Shown here: positions 46,138 through 58,085 of the stretch, piece by piece
Position numbering within the stretch: position 1 is the first letter of the stretch
Layout of the letters: the number at the start of each line of letters is the position of its first letter
NCBI RefSeq assembly: GCF_000003815.2
Contig: NC_049992.1
Location: 18,018,306-18,082,305, forward strand
DNA: 64,000 nucleotides
DNA from: Branchiostoma floridae
Lineage: Eukaryota > Chordata > Leptocardii > Amphioxiformes > Branchiostomatidae
Reading direction: 5' to 3'
The notes under the pieces: generated by a model
The model's input: the letters and a program-made list of their open reading frames with translations, nothing else
Databases searched by the model: none
What the model was told of the DNA's origin: nothing
Program-made: the position numbers and the translations under genes

Positions 46138-46627
46138 TATAATGAAAATTATCAATATCTAGAGTTCCATGACCCTATGTATGCCTTTGCCAAATGATTT
46201 TACCTTTACAATTGGTATATATTTATTGTGTTTGTCATTTAATTTGCAAATACGTTCCTAAGTTGATAAATCTGGTAAATTATATCAGTTGATCTTGTCC
46301 TCCACCAAAATAGCAGAAGTAAATAATCTATGTCTAGAAAAAAAGGGCTTTAATCGCATTTTCTGATAATAAATGTTCAATGATGTCCACCTGGTGCTAT
46401 TTTTAATTTTGGTTTCTGTAAGTTGAAAGTGTATATACATTGGGTATTTTGATCGCCCAGATGCACAATACGTACTTTAATCAGAAACTTCACAATCATA
46501 CTAAGACGCAAGATATTTTAAAAAACAGCTGTATGGGTATCAATATGAGGATATTAGTTTAGCAAAAGGGATTGTTTTAGTAGGGCGTACTAAAAAAAAA
46601 GTGAACGATTAGACACACTATACTCAC

Positions 46628-46760
46628 CGGGTAATGTCTATGGTGGTGACTCAATGTAGCTTTATCAGGACTCCAACCAAACTCCAGATCGGACTGCGAT
46701 ATTTGCTCCTGCGTAGACGGATTTATTTTTTTCATTCCTAGTGTCAGTTGAGTGAAATGA
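46628..46760 (-). promoter_or_regulatory. Putative untranslated leader exon, unit 4
   Basis: Conserved block ending ACCCG|GTGAGTATAG, 3.1 kb upstream of the unit 4 ATG. Confidence 0.4.
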
Positions 46761-48889
46761 ATAATTCCAGACTCAGGACGAACCATTTCGTGGGTGCCCA
46801 ACTGTACATAGATACCAACATTTATGGTATAAATAGAATTGACCAAATCAAGTTCTCGTCTTATAGCTTAACAAAGTTGTTCTTATTTACCAGGCATTTT
46901 TGATTGTGTCACAAAAAGTGTATATAATATGATGTATACGTGCACTTTATGTTCAAAATAATGAACTTGCCCGAGCATTTTCATGAACATCAGACAGATG
47001 AAACATCAGGTTCCTGAATAGTTATCATACCACTGCGTTACGTAAGGCAAGGTCTACATCTCTTTGCCACCATTGTGATTTCAAACATAGACTAAGATAT
47101 TTGGATACTTCTCGGCCGGAAGGCCATTTCCCAATAAGTCATAATGTACAAGTTTGATGATCAGTACCTGAACTTGTTGATCCTTTTGTTGATCCTTAGT
47201 AAGTACGGATATGTGCAATACTTAATCTTGCAAGCCTTGTCTCAAAGTACCTACTTTTCCATAAATTAGTCTCCTCATGCAGAAAAAAAACAAAAGTGCG
47301 AAATGTCACCGAACTCTTACATAAGCACGAAGATATCCCATCTTCAGACTTATCACAAGATCGCTTCTCATATTCATATAACTTTGGCTAGAAAAAGAAG
47401 GTGGGTGGTTATCATGGAAGCTCATCTGTTTTGGTAGTAATCATAGCACAATGCTAAACTTTCTTCCGATAAAGAGGAATACACGGGTCAAAACTCTCAC
47501 TGAGATTTAGATTCCTGGAATAGAAGCGCTGTCCTCTCTCAACACATTCACATTGAATCACCAAGGTAAATGACAAACAATTGAATTGAATCGAAAGCTT
47601 TTAAAGCGTTTATTCGAAAGTTTAAATGTCAACACACTATACGTAAATACAAAGGCAGGAGGTCAGAGTTCAACTGTCAAACTACTCTAAAAATCGATGT
47701 GTTAACAGATTACACATCAACTAAAAGAGGCGTAAATGATATTGTAATCAACATCTCTAAAAATACTGTATTTTTATGTACACATACATCAAGACCATAA
47801 AGTCTGGACTCAAAATGCTAGAACATCAGATAGAGGCTGTTTAGCCAGATCTTGAAGCCCCGCAAACTGTTTTATCATGATTTTATTTCATACCCCCCCC
47901 CCCAACCCTTGTAGAAATAGCGCTTGTCGAAAATAATTGACATGGCTACCGCACATTCCGCACAACTTCAGTCAGTACATATGACTCAACACACAATATA
48001 TGGTATACCAAATAATAGATTCTTCAATTTTGCTCTTTCACATCATTTTTGACCTTGAAATAGCCGTGTGCATCTAATGATAATAGTATGTGTTTTCTGA
48101 TACTTTTTTTCAATCTTCTATACATATGTATATGTATATCCTTACTTTGAGTTGTACTATTTACAGTATGGTTGGAAACTTTGTTTTCGAAACAGTGGAA
48201 AATTAAACACTTGAACACTTTGCCTGAACACTTTCTTTACAAATATCAGACAAAAGACACGTCACATTCCTGAATACTAATAATTCATCTGCGTTACGTC
48301 AGCAAACATTGCTTGAAATATTTGCCTTCTTCTCGTGCATTTCCTCCTGTGTTGTAATACAGGTTTGATTATCAATTTCGGAACTTGATATCTGGTCATA
48401 GCTTACTAGGGATTCGTGCCATACACAAGTAAAATACCAAAACTCCTACTTTTCACAAAAATGCATCTGCTTCTTGAGATTAAAAAGTTCAAACGTCATC
48501 GAATCCTTGCGTAGTTACAACCTTACTTCAGACTCATCACAGCATTGCTTCGTATATTCATAAATATTCTAGATCTAAGGTGGGTGGTTCTTTGATAGTG
48601 AAATGAGAAAAATGGTTTTAAAAAAGGTAGTGCGTGAACGTAGAAACAGGCATCACTTTTAGAGTCTGTTTAAGAATTGATAATAAGTGCACAAAATTTT
48701 TAGTGGCAGAGGCTAATTAATAATGACTTAAAGTGCAGTCTGCTATCTCATACCTTCTTATCCTTGTATATCACGGCCGAGTGCTCACAACACCATCCAT
48801 CTTACTCGTCTAATTGACAACCCCTCTTTACTCGTATTTTTTCAACCAGCCTTTCCATCATTCTCCACAATAATGTTGCTTTATTTTTG

Positions 48890-48989
48890 NNNNNNNNNNN
48901 NNNNNNNNNNNNNNNNNNNNNNNNNNNNNNNNNNNNNNNNNNNNNNNNNNNNNNNNNNNNNNNNNNNNNNNNNNNNNNNNNNNNNNNNN
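48890..48989. other. Assembly gap (100 N)
   Basis: Gap of unknown size in the spacer between units 5 and 4. Confidence 0.95.
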
Positions 48990-49556
48990 AATGACGTTAG
49001 TCGTAACATGAACAGTTTACACTGTAGTTAATAGCAATCTTAATGGTTTGTGTATTGATGTATTATTATTATTAATTTACGTTTAGATGGGCATATCTGC
49101 GGTCACCTTTGTGGACCGGTCTCCGGTCTACTAGTGATAGATTTATAAATAAACAATTCAAAACTATGACGTATTTGGATATGAAAAAAAAGATTCACAA
49201 AAGTAATATTTTCTAGATTTTACAATGGATACTGGTATCGGTACGGGAATAGTTTGTTAATGCTGTTGAGTATGACAGACAAATGTGTTCATTACATGAT
49301 TGTTGTTCAGTAACAGTGAGAATACTAAATACGCATCACAGTCAACTTTTTTAATTGTGTGGATGTTCGGCATAAAAACAAACGGTTTAATAATATGGAG
49401 TTTAGATTTATCATTAGTTTTTAAAACATGTGCATTAAATTATATAAAGGCTGATTTGTGGATAGTTTGTGAAGTAAAATCCATGATTTCATTTACATGC
49501 AAGAAACATTCAAAGTAAAAAGTACAAACTAAGTAGCATCAAAGCTCCTATAGTGA

Positions 49557-50125
49557 NNNNNNNNNNNNNNNNNNNNNNNNNNNNNNNNNNNNNNNNNNNN
49601 NNNNNNNNNNNNNNNNNNNNNNNNNNNNNNNNNNNNNNNNNNNNNNNNNNNNNNNNNNNNNNNNNNNNNNNNNNNNNNNNNNNNNNNNNNNNNNNNNNNN
49701 NNNNNNNNNNNNNNNNNNNNNNNNNNNNNNNNNNNNNNNNNNNNNNNNNNNNNNNNNNNNNNNNNNNNNNNNNNNNNNNNNNNNNNNNNNNNNNNNNNNN
49801 NNNNNNNNNNNNNNNNNNNNNNNNNNNNNNNNNNNNNNNNNNNNNNNNNNNNNNNNNNNNNNNNNNNNNNNNNNNNNNNNNNNNNNNNNNNNNNNNNNNN
49901 NNNNNNNNNNNNNNNNNNNNNNNNNNNNNNNNNNNNNNNNNNNNNNNNNNNNNNNNNNNNNNNNNNNNNNNNNNNNNNNNNNNNNNNNNNNNNNNNNNNN
50001 NNNNNNNNNNNNNNNNNNNNNNNNNNNNNNNNNNNNNNNNNNNNNNNNNNNNNNNNNNNNNNNNNNNNNNNNNNNNNNNNNNNNNNNNNNNNNNNNNNNN
50101 NNNNNNNNNNNNNNNNNNNNNNNNN
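49557..50125. other. Assembly gap (569 N)
   Basis: It removes the 3' half of the unit 5 hevein-like exon and its stop. Confidence 0.95.
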
Positions 50126-50229
50126 GCAGCATGGGTGTTCACCGTCAGGATCACATTCAGCAGGGTTACCATCATCTGCAGGGTAACCTACGCCACAACG
50201 CAAGTCGTCTCGCCACTTCTTCTTAGGAG
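50126..50229 (-). CDS. Unit 5 terminal exon, 5' part: hevein-like module
   Basis: Acceptor CCAACAG|CTCC, then KKKWRDDLRCGVGYPADDG, NPAECDPDG and EHPCC before the gap. Whether the frameshift of units 2 and 4 is present cannot be seen. Confidence 0.7.
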
Positions 50230-53200
50230 CTGTTGGATGAAAGGTTTATTCCGTCATCATTTCCAAAATTATAGTTCCACGATCTCATATGTTTGCCAAA
50301 ATATATTGATCTTTTCGACTGATGTATCATAAAAGGTTTCTGTGATTAATAGTATACAACTAGAATCCCCATTGGCAGGAATTATGAGCAGATTATTTTA
50401 TAATTTAATTTAATTCTAATGTCGTTTAAATTTTCAAGTATAAAAGTCCTATCGTAACCAAGAAAGTTATTGTAGCATTTCCTAATGTGTAAGAGACATA
50501 TGCATTATCAATGCCTGATAATTTGAACTTTTACTAAGCTTGCAAATACCACAAAAATGGAGTTCAATCCATTTACCACTAGGGTACAATATTATTACCT
50601 TATTGTTTAGGAAAATTAACAGCAGGCCTAAATTTGACCGACATTGCAAACAAGGAATAACTTTTCCCAAGTGTATGGTATGCGTAGTACTTGAAAACGT
50701 ACATTGATCGTCAACTAGAAAGGTCGACATTTGTTTGAGAGCAGGGTGATCATGGGTGTAGGTGGTGTCCACAGCAGACTGACCATGGGTGTAGGTAGTG
50801 TCCACAGCAGACTGACCATTGGTGTAGGTGGTGTCCACAGCAGGCTGACCATGGGCGTTGGCAGTGTCCACTGCAGGGTGACCAGCGATAAAGGTAGTGT
50901 CCGCAACCGGCGTATTGATGCTGTAGGTAATGTCCACGGCAAGCTGACCATGGGTGTAGGTAGTGTCCAAAGCAGGCTGACCATGGTTGGATGTATTATG
51001 AACAGCCTCCCCTGTCTGTAGATAGGAGAGATTCTAGTTTATATAGCTTATACTGTGAACATAACTGGTGACGAAAGTAAATACGAACGGACCTTTCAAT
51101 TAGGTAACATGATGTGAAATTAGCAATGTTTACAAGACACAAAGACATATACATACACGTAGGCTAGACAGTTTTCTTACCTTTTGAGCGTCCCGGACAT
51201 TGTTTTTGAAATAAATAACGGTTCCCGAAACAATCGATGCCGCCAATAAGGTAGTTACTATCACGGCAACGCCAATCCTTTTATACGTGCACTCTGAAAA
51301 TACATACGAGGTAAACGTCAAGGTGTTAATGACTCATGTATCTAGCCGACATGTGTATTACAGATATTCATGAAAAGAGGGAATTTAAAAGCCATTTTCC
51401 ATGTAGAATCACTCCAGCGTCTATACTTTTGTTTATGGGAGCGAAATTAGGACAAGCAGCTATTAGAATAACTCGAATTCGCAAATACACTTTTTTTAAA
51501 AGCAAAATGTAAAATAATGTACTAACGCACCACGACATCGGTCCTGCTCACTCCTCCCTTCCCGTGTTTTTTTTCTTTTTTTTTTTTCTTCTTTTNNNNN
51601 NNNNNNNNNNNNNNNNNNNNNNNNNNNNNNNNNNNNNNNNNNNNNNNNNNNNNNNNNNNNNNNNNNNNNNNNNNNNNNNNNNNNNNNNNNNNNNNCATTT
51701 TAATTGTCAATTATGCAAAGTTGGCGTTAATTAGCATGCTTATTTAGGATGATCTTATTTTAATACAATTAATCTTATTGTCGGACTTATTTACAGGTAA
51801 CATGCTGTAGCTTGTATTTTTCAAGTGCTAACTTTTTATGTTAGTGGTTAGAATAGACGTACATTTTATAAGTCTAAAGATAAGCTTAGATGTGAGTGTA
51901 AGTACATTATAGCGTGCAGCACTGTTTCATTTGGTCTGACTTGGTTTTGTTCAAAAAGAGACAGGCTTTTCCTTTTCCTCACATTTTCCGGGAGGCAGCT
52001 AGTGTCACAAATTGAACAGAAGTAAGAAACCACACAGTCTCTGCTAAGCTGGCATTTGTGGGTTTTCTTCCATCAGGGAAGAATAGACACAGTAAGACTG
52101 GCTAATCTATCAACCATAATGTAAACAAACCCATGCCAGCTGCAGGCTTGCACTCCATTTCCAACCTGCAGACTCCCTGGGGTTTCTAAGAGAACCATGG
52201 TTGTAAGTTATTCCTAAGACCAAATTTGTCAAGCGTTACCACAAGGAAAACATACATGCAAGCAAGTGTATTATGCAACTGCATAGTTACTTATTCCTGT
52301 CTCCCAATCCCATTCTCATATACCCTATGCCTATGTAGTCACTGTGTTCCCAGTTTCCCAACAGGAAAACAATGCTAAGGTGGCTGGGGATTAACCCATG
52401 TACCAGTTGTTAATGTACAGGTCAACCGTAACTAATAGCTGTGGCAGAGAGCATTAATGCTCTTGTAATGCTCGCCAATTGGCCTATTGACCTACATCTA
52501 AAGACACCAGCTGTGGCGCACATGTATATACCACCCTATATGCTTCTGCAGTATATTGCAGTTTATTAGATTTCCCTAAGTAATTATATTAAATAGATAG
52601 TGATTTACATAATTTGCATCTCATTATGTTCATAATCACCCAAAGTAACTACCTACCAAAAACAAAGAATATCCTACAATCCCCTCTGGAGTTATCCTTC
52701 GCAAAAGTTACAAACTATAAGACCCACTGCAGTTCCAAACAAGCTGCTAGGGGGCCCAAAATTACACCATTTACTCCTAGTCCCAACAGCTACCCACCAC
52801 AAAAAATCATGAGCCTGGCACTTCTGGAAAATTTAGGCGGAAACTTTGACGCTCATTTGCAGTACCAAAACAAGTCGCCAGGAGGCCCATTATCGAACTC
52901 GACCTTCCTTTCTGTGTCCCCTACCTATCAACCAAATATATTAAACATCCATCAAGAACATCTCGAGTTATCTTGCATACAGACAAACGCACTTACATAC
53001 AAAGCCAGCTACAGCACCATAGGTAAAAGCTAGCTAAACCAATCTCGCACATGACAATCCTTTCCACAACCGCTACACACCTGCCAAATATCGTGGAATT
53101 CGCCCAGCTGCGTTTTGACTTATGCGTCCCAAAAAAAAATCGAAAACAATAACAACTTCGCTACTGTACCGTAGGAAGACGCCAGGTAAAACATTTTCGA

Positions 53201-54421
53201 ACTAGGCATGTCTTTTGACAACCTCTACACACCTGCAAAAAATCAAAAAGTTCCAACCTCAATTTCTCGAGTTATATGCTGTTGACCTACATACAGACCC
53301 AAGTCGACAAAAACATAATCTTCGCTGGCGAAGATAACAATAAGAAAAACAAACTTACGACAACGTGCTTGTTGCGGTACGTTTGGCACGTACATCGGAT
53401 TCCTTTTCAGGTCGTCTCTAATTGAGCTCGGATCTGTACTTGGGATATGTCCGTCTTGAGGTAAGCCAGTGTTATCATTTCCAGGAACCACCTTGTCAGC
53501 ATCTTGTTCAGTGGAGTTGATTTCTGCACTGTATGATGGGTTTGTGAATTCGTATGCGACAGCATATGGCATGTAAGGATCCAAATCGTCATTATCAGTG
53601 ACATCCATTGACTGATGAATCTCATCTTCAATGTCATTTGGGGGGATTACGTTTGTGCCATAAGCATCGTTGTTCGTTGTTGTAGTTGTATTTCTTTCTG
53701 CATATAGTTTGTTGCTGGAATTGCAATCTTCAGTGTCATTTTGGGAGATAACGTTTGTGCCATAGTCATCGTTGTTCGTTGTTGTAGTTGTATTTTTTTC
53801 TGCATATAGATTGTTGCTGGGATTGCAACTACGTAATATGTTTGTTGCGTATTCAGAATTAGGTTGTTCCAAGGCATTAGCGAGACATGTTGGGGCCCTG
53901 TTTTGGTCATTTTTTGAACTGCGGAACGGATTTGGGTTCTGGATTGTTTGTGGAGAGGTTGGACGGATGTTTGGTTTCGAAGCCCCCGTGTCATTCTGAC
54001 ATATGTTTTGCTCTGTAATTGGCTTCACATCGTCATCAGCGATGTCGATTGCCTGTGCGGTATCATCTGAAGCTTCAGTTGTATCAGGCATATTGTTACC
54101 ATCATGTTCATTACACCCAATATGTATGGCAGGGTGTGCGTCCTTGTCATTGTTCCTGTGGTTAGTCAATTTCTTATATGTATTCTGACTTTCAGGTACG
54201 GTTGTGTCATCTTCGACAGGAACCGACCTGTCAGCATCATTTTCGGATGGGCTGCATGATGTTGTTTCGTACATCGGGTTGGTCAGCACGGTGGAAAAAG
54301 CATATGGATCCAAATCTTTCTGTATTCGGGGATTTGAAGTTACTTGCGCCAAACCAACTTCTGAGACATCGTTTGTGTCGACCCTTGGTACATCGTCTGA
54401 GGTGATGATGTCTTCAGCCAT
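50126..54421 (-). CDS. Unit 5: type II membrane protein, 3' end in gap
   Basis: Exons 54421-53359, 51293-51181, 51015-50703 and 50229 into the gap at 50125. Tail 1-354, helix about 361-383, stalk 393-496, then the hevein-like module. No lectin, F5/8C or PAN exon lies between stalk and terminal exon, though an assembly gap (51596-51695) interrupts the first intron. Tail shares the 34-residue duplication with unit 3. The stalk 3' border is rearranged. Confidence 0.65.
50703..51015 (-). CDS. Unit 5 stalk exon, seven repeats and a novel end
   Basis: Lead TGEAVHNTSNH and seven 11-residue repeats, several degenerate (NTPVADTTFIA). The usual TTYIPG|GTAA end is missing; the last repeat runs into HPALKQMSTFLVDDQ. 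A donor candidate CAAT|GTACGT at 50702 leaves 313 nt and keeps phase 1, so splicing to the terminal exon stays in frame. The 3' border is therefore less certain than elsewhere. Confidence 0.6.
51181..51293 (-). CDS. Unit 5 transmembrane exon
   Basis: 113 nt, phase 1 in, phase 0 out. CTYKR, helix IGVAVIVTTLLAASIVSGT, then VIYFKNNVRDAQK; donor CAAAAG|GTAAGA. Confidence 0.8.
51596..51695. other. Assembly gap (100 N)
   Basis: Follows a T-rich run; in the first intron of unit 5. Confidence 0.95.
51696..53358. other. Unit 5 first intron
   Basis: No exon was seen. The 52560-53290 part is the dispersed repeat with GCTGCTAGGGGGCCCAAA also found at 10080 and 32820. The rest is unremarkable. Confidence 0.5.
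52560..53290. repeat. Dispersed repeat copy (GCTGCTAGGGGGCCC family)
   Basis: Shares GCTGCTAGGGGGCCC and the trailing ACAGACAAACGCAC-like segment with the repeats at 10080-10400 and 32560-33000. It accounts for the 139-codon plus-strand ORF at 52614-53033. Confidence 0.55.
53359..54421 (-). CDS. Unit 5 cytoplasmic tail exon
   Basis: 1063 nt, 354 codons plus one base, donor CGTTGTC|GTAAGT. Begins MAEDII. Three NPxY motifs (TNPMYETT, TNPSYSAE, RNPMYVPN). Two tandem 34-residue copies with TTTTTNND, as in unit 3. Confidence 0.8.
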
Positions 54422-54435
54422 GCTTATTTGTCAAC

Positions 54436-54802
54436 CTGTATGTGTATGACATTTCAAAATTCTTAGTTCGGACGTGTAGTCGTTATGCATTTAAATGCAT
54501 AATGGTACCTAAACTTTTATTTTAAAACACAGAGCATAACTATACGGTACATGTACATGCGGATTAAGAACTGTGAAACTTTAATAAGAATTTTATCTTA
54601 GGCCGAAATAAACTTATATTTCTAATATATAATGGACTAATGGACTTTAAGCCAGACCAGGTGATAAAAGATTGGTAGCAACCAACATCAGTTAAGCTAT
54701 CTACATATTCAAAAGTACTGCTTAGTAGGAGGGGGTGCAACTAAGATTATAAAAAAAACGCAGAATCAAGAAATTTCACAATATTTTCTCTTTATTTTAA
54801 AA
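54436..54802. other. Immediate upstream of unit 5
   Basis: Nothing recognised apart from sequence shared with the 5' flanks of the other units. Confidence 0.4.
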
Positions 54803-55042
54803 TAGTAGAGTAGACTCATACCACAGTTGACTGACGTCTATCACACCGCAGTCATCCTTCGATAAGACATCTGCAGCCGCATAGTTCCAGTTTAGAACTA
54901 TTATTTAGATTCTAGCCACTGAAAATGCTTGTCAGGCTGGATAAAAGTTCCAAATTGGAACTATGCGGCTCCAGATGTCTTACTGAGGGATTAAGGCAGT
55001 GCAATAGACGTCGGTTAGCTGAGGAATGAGTCCACTCTACTA
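54803..55042. mobile_element. Inverted-repeat MITE, 240 bp
   Basis: Arms of about 90 bp with ends TAGTAGAGTAGACTCAT and ATGAGTCCACTCTACTA; a second matching stretch is GCCGCATAGTTCCA / TGGAACTATGCGGC. Not seen at this place in the other spacers. Confidence 0.65.
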
Positions 55043-57950
55043 TAGTAGCTTCATTTTATGATTTCCAATGACTGCATACAAGTGACTGACATTTACATAA
55101 TTTATGCATATGGTGATGTTCAGAATTGACTTACACATGTCACAAGTATGAACTCTAAGTATCCCTCTCTACATTTCTACACAGTCATATGCATCTGGCG
55201 TAAGGCATTTTGTACTCACAGCAACGCCTCTGTGGGGGCGGTCTGTCGCAGAAGTCTTCTTCGCCTTAAGAATAAGTCTCAGCTGTAAAAAAATGCAAAA
55301 ACAATTCAATATTCCGTTCTCAGCAGAATGGAGTAAACAGTAATCTCCAAGCAGATCATACAGTGCCATAAGATGGTATCAAAGCTGGCTAAGGAGTATA
55401 GCTGGCCAAATGCTGTCAGATAGGCATCGGAGCAGAGACACTCCTAGGCCGGCTTCACTCCTCTGCCAGCTTTTGATTCTTATGGCACAGTAGGATCTGC
55501 TTGGAAATTAAGTGGAGCGATCAAATATAGATATGACAGTGTTTTAGCAAATAAATTGTTTATCGAGAAAAATTATCAATAATGAAATAAAAGCTGCATG
55601 GTCTTTAGGATATTGCACCTGGGACTTTCTTTGTATAAACTTGTCCATGCACCAAAGTTGCATCGTGAGATGAAATGTCAGGCTCGCTAATTCCTCGAAT
55701 TTTCAAAAATCTTTTTTTTTGCGACAAATAATCACAAAAGGCAATGAAAATAGACTAAATACTCAAATGTTTTTGATGAAAAAAATACCAGTTAATTACA
55801 AATTTTAAGGGATGATAAGCTAGTTAATCTTGATCTGGTCATTTGGTCTGCCATCTTGGACTTGGCTGAGGATGTCATGAAATTAGCATAATTTATGCAT
55901 ATTTAATTATCAAAGATATTTTAAGTAACATACGATTTTGTTTTTGTATGAAAATAGCAGTAATATAGCAAATAAACGTGAAAAATACATTGTTAGAACC
56001 GAAATTAGCGATTTTTGTCAAAAATGTCTGTAACAAACGGTTGCCATGGCAACACGAAAAAATGGAAATTTTTTCAAACTTCTTGGAATTGTTGCCAACA
56101 ATATTTTAGGAAAACTTACTAAATTGGTGGCTCTAGCGTAAGCCGTTCTGACGTTACACGACATTAGATTTGACGCAGACCTCAACAACCCCCCCCCCCC
56201 CGTCTGAATAGAGTTGAGCATGGTAACGTCATACCTGTAGTCCTGACATCTAATAACTACCACGCAATAACGCAATAACGAAACGTATCCTTATGGTAGC
56301 AGAGTACAGTTTTCGGCCTATGGGAATTTCTATAGTTATTAAAGGACCACAAGGTGACTGACATCGACGCAGATTAAATCATTGTAGGGTGCAGTTTTCA
56401 AGCACGACAAACTAATATGTTGAAGTCGAGGGTATAAACTAGAAAATAACTAAAACCCAAAAAACAACATTAGAGTTTTGAATTTTTACGCCCTCTTTTA
56501 TATGGGTTCATGCGGGCCATGCGGAGCTGCAGACTCAACGAGGCAGTCAGCTGTAAAGGTCACGCGCATTGATACGGGGAATGGGCAAATATCATGATCT
56601 TATACATACGATCTGAAAGTCGACTCATCATACTACAATATAGCAAAGTTCATGCCTTGTTGTCTTTCACGTTACAATGTTAACAGCAATCCCAGATTTC
56701 GGTCGCACTACTTTTTTACCCCTACGTCATTGGGGGGTCCCGGAGAATAATTCTGTGTTCTGATACCTAGATTCGAGACTGTATCACAAAATTACCAAAC
56801 ATGACCCTTGACATAAGGTCTCATTACACAATTAGACCGCCCCATTGAATTCAATACTTTAACACACAACTTCTATGTCCGCAAATCCAATTAAAACACA
56901 GTCTATTTGGAAATGTTTTGCTTTCTATTGTAAGCACACACGTTTGTTAGACAATAAAAAAATTTTCACCCAAATCTAGCCGACGCACCGATTTCTATCA
57001 CATTTCAAAATGCACCTAGCCGCTATCCGCTAGAGGTCGTTTTCAATACCCGGAGCCTGACCGGAGCACTCAGTACAAATAAACGTAAACGTCCGAGGAT
57101 CGATCGGGTCACGAAACTTTCGTGCATGATCATGCCAGTAATACACAAGCTTTCATCGAAATTCCTTTTCATATCAGTTATGGTTTATTAATGGGAATTT
57201 ATGGTCTACCTAAAACAACGCTTTGCGGGCCAGATAATTTTTTAGCCCGGATTCCTCTACACTCGGAGTAATACAGGAATGAGACCATAATGTAAATAGG
57301 CAAAAAAATTACTTACGTTTTCGTTTCTTGACATTCCATCCATTTAGCCCCTTAACAAAACTTATATTCCGGTTATCTTATGACAACATGATGTTATATG
57401 ACAATATTTTGTGTGCATGTTCAAAGGCAAACTGCTACAAGAATCGATTATTTAACGGTTTAAACACAAATAAAAGGGGGTAAATTACATTGCCATCAAG
57501 TCAACATCTCTGAATTATATAAGGTATATATCAAAAGTACATATCCAGTCCACTGAGTCTACTTATTAAAGCATACGCAGTTAATAGCAATTGACAACGC
57601 ATACATTCTTACATTCTTAAAAAAGCAACCATTACACTTTCAAACGTTTCACCTTTTCATCCGACGGTCTTTTGGCCGGTACATTTCGCATTTTCTTATT
57701 GCAGAATTTTGGAACCCAAACTACAAATTCTTAACAAGTTGACATCATTTCATCTCTTTATAAGCGTTGGTAAACGATACGAAAGCAATCGTACCTTTTG
57801 TGAAAAAAACGAAACTGGACGATCATGTTAAGACCCACGGCATTTGAAAAACATGTGTATCAATATCATGATATCAGTTTAGCAAAACCAAAAGGAATTG
57901 TTTCAGTTGGGCGTACTCAAAAAGTAAACGATGAGACAGACTTTACTCAC

Positions 57951-58085
57951 TAGATAACTTCTATGGTGGTGCCTCACTGTACATAGCTTTATCCGTACTC
58001 CAACCAGACTCTAGATAGGACTGCGATATTTGCTCCTGGGTAGACAAATTTCATTCCCAGGGTCAGTTGAGTGGAATGAATTATT
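57951..58085 (-). promoter_or_regulatory. Putative untranslated leader exon, unit 5
   Basis: Same conserved block as upstream of the other units, here ending ATCTA|GTGAGTAAAG; GTGAGT is kept although flanking bases differ. 3.5 kb upstream of the unit 5 ATG. Confidence 0.35.

Larger units (their letters stand above)
46138..49556. other. Spacer copy 4, second part
   Basis: Paralogous to 20940-25600 until about 48730, with the leader block below. After the gap (48890-48989) homology is resumed only briefly (about 48990-49030); 49040-49556 is AT-rich and shows no recognised feature. Confidence 0.5.

Noticed and set aside
52614-53033. 139-codon plus-strand ORF
   Set aside because: It lies in a dispersed repeat (copies at 10080 and 32560) in which the frame is not conserved.
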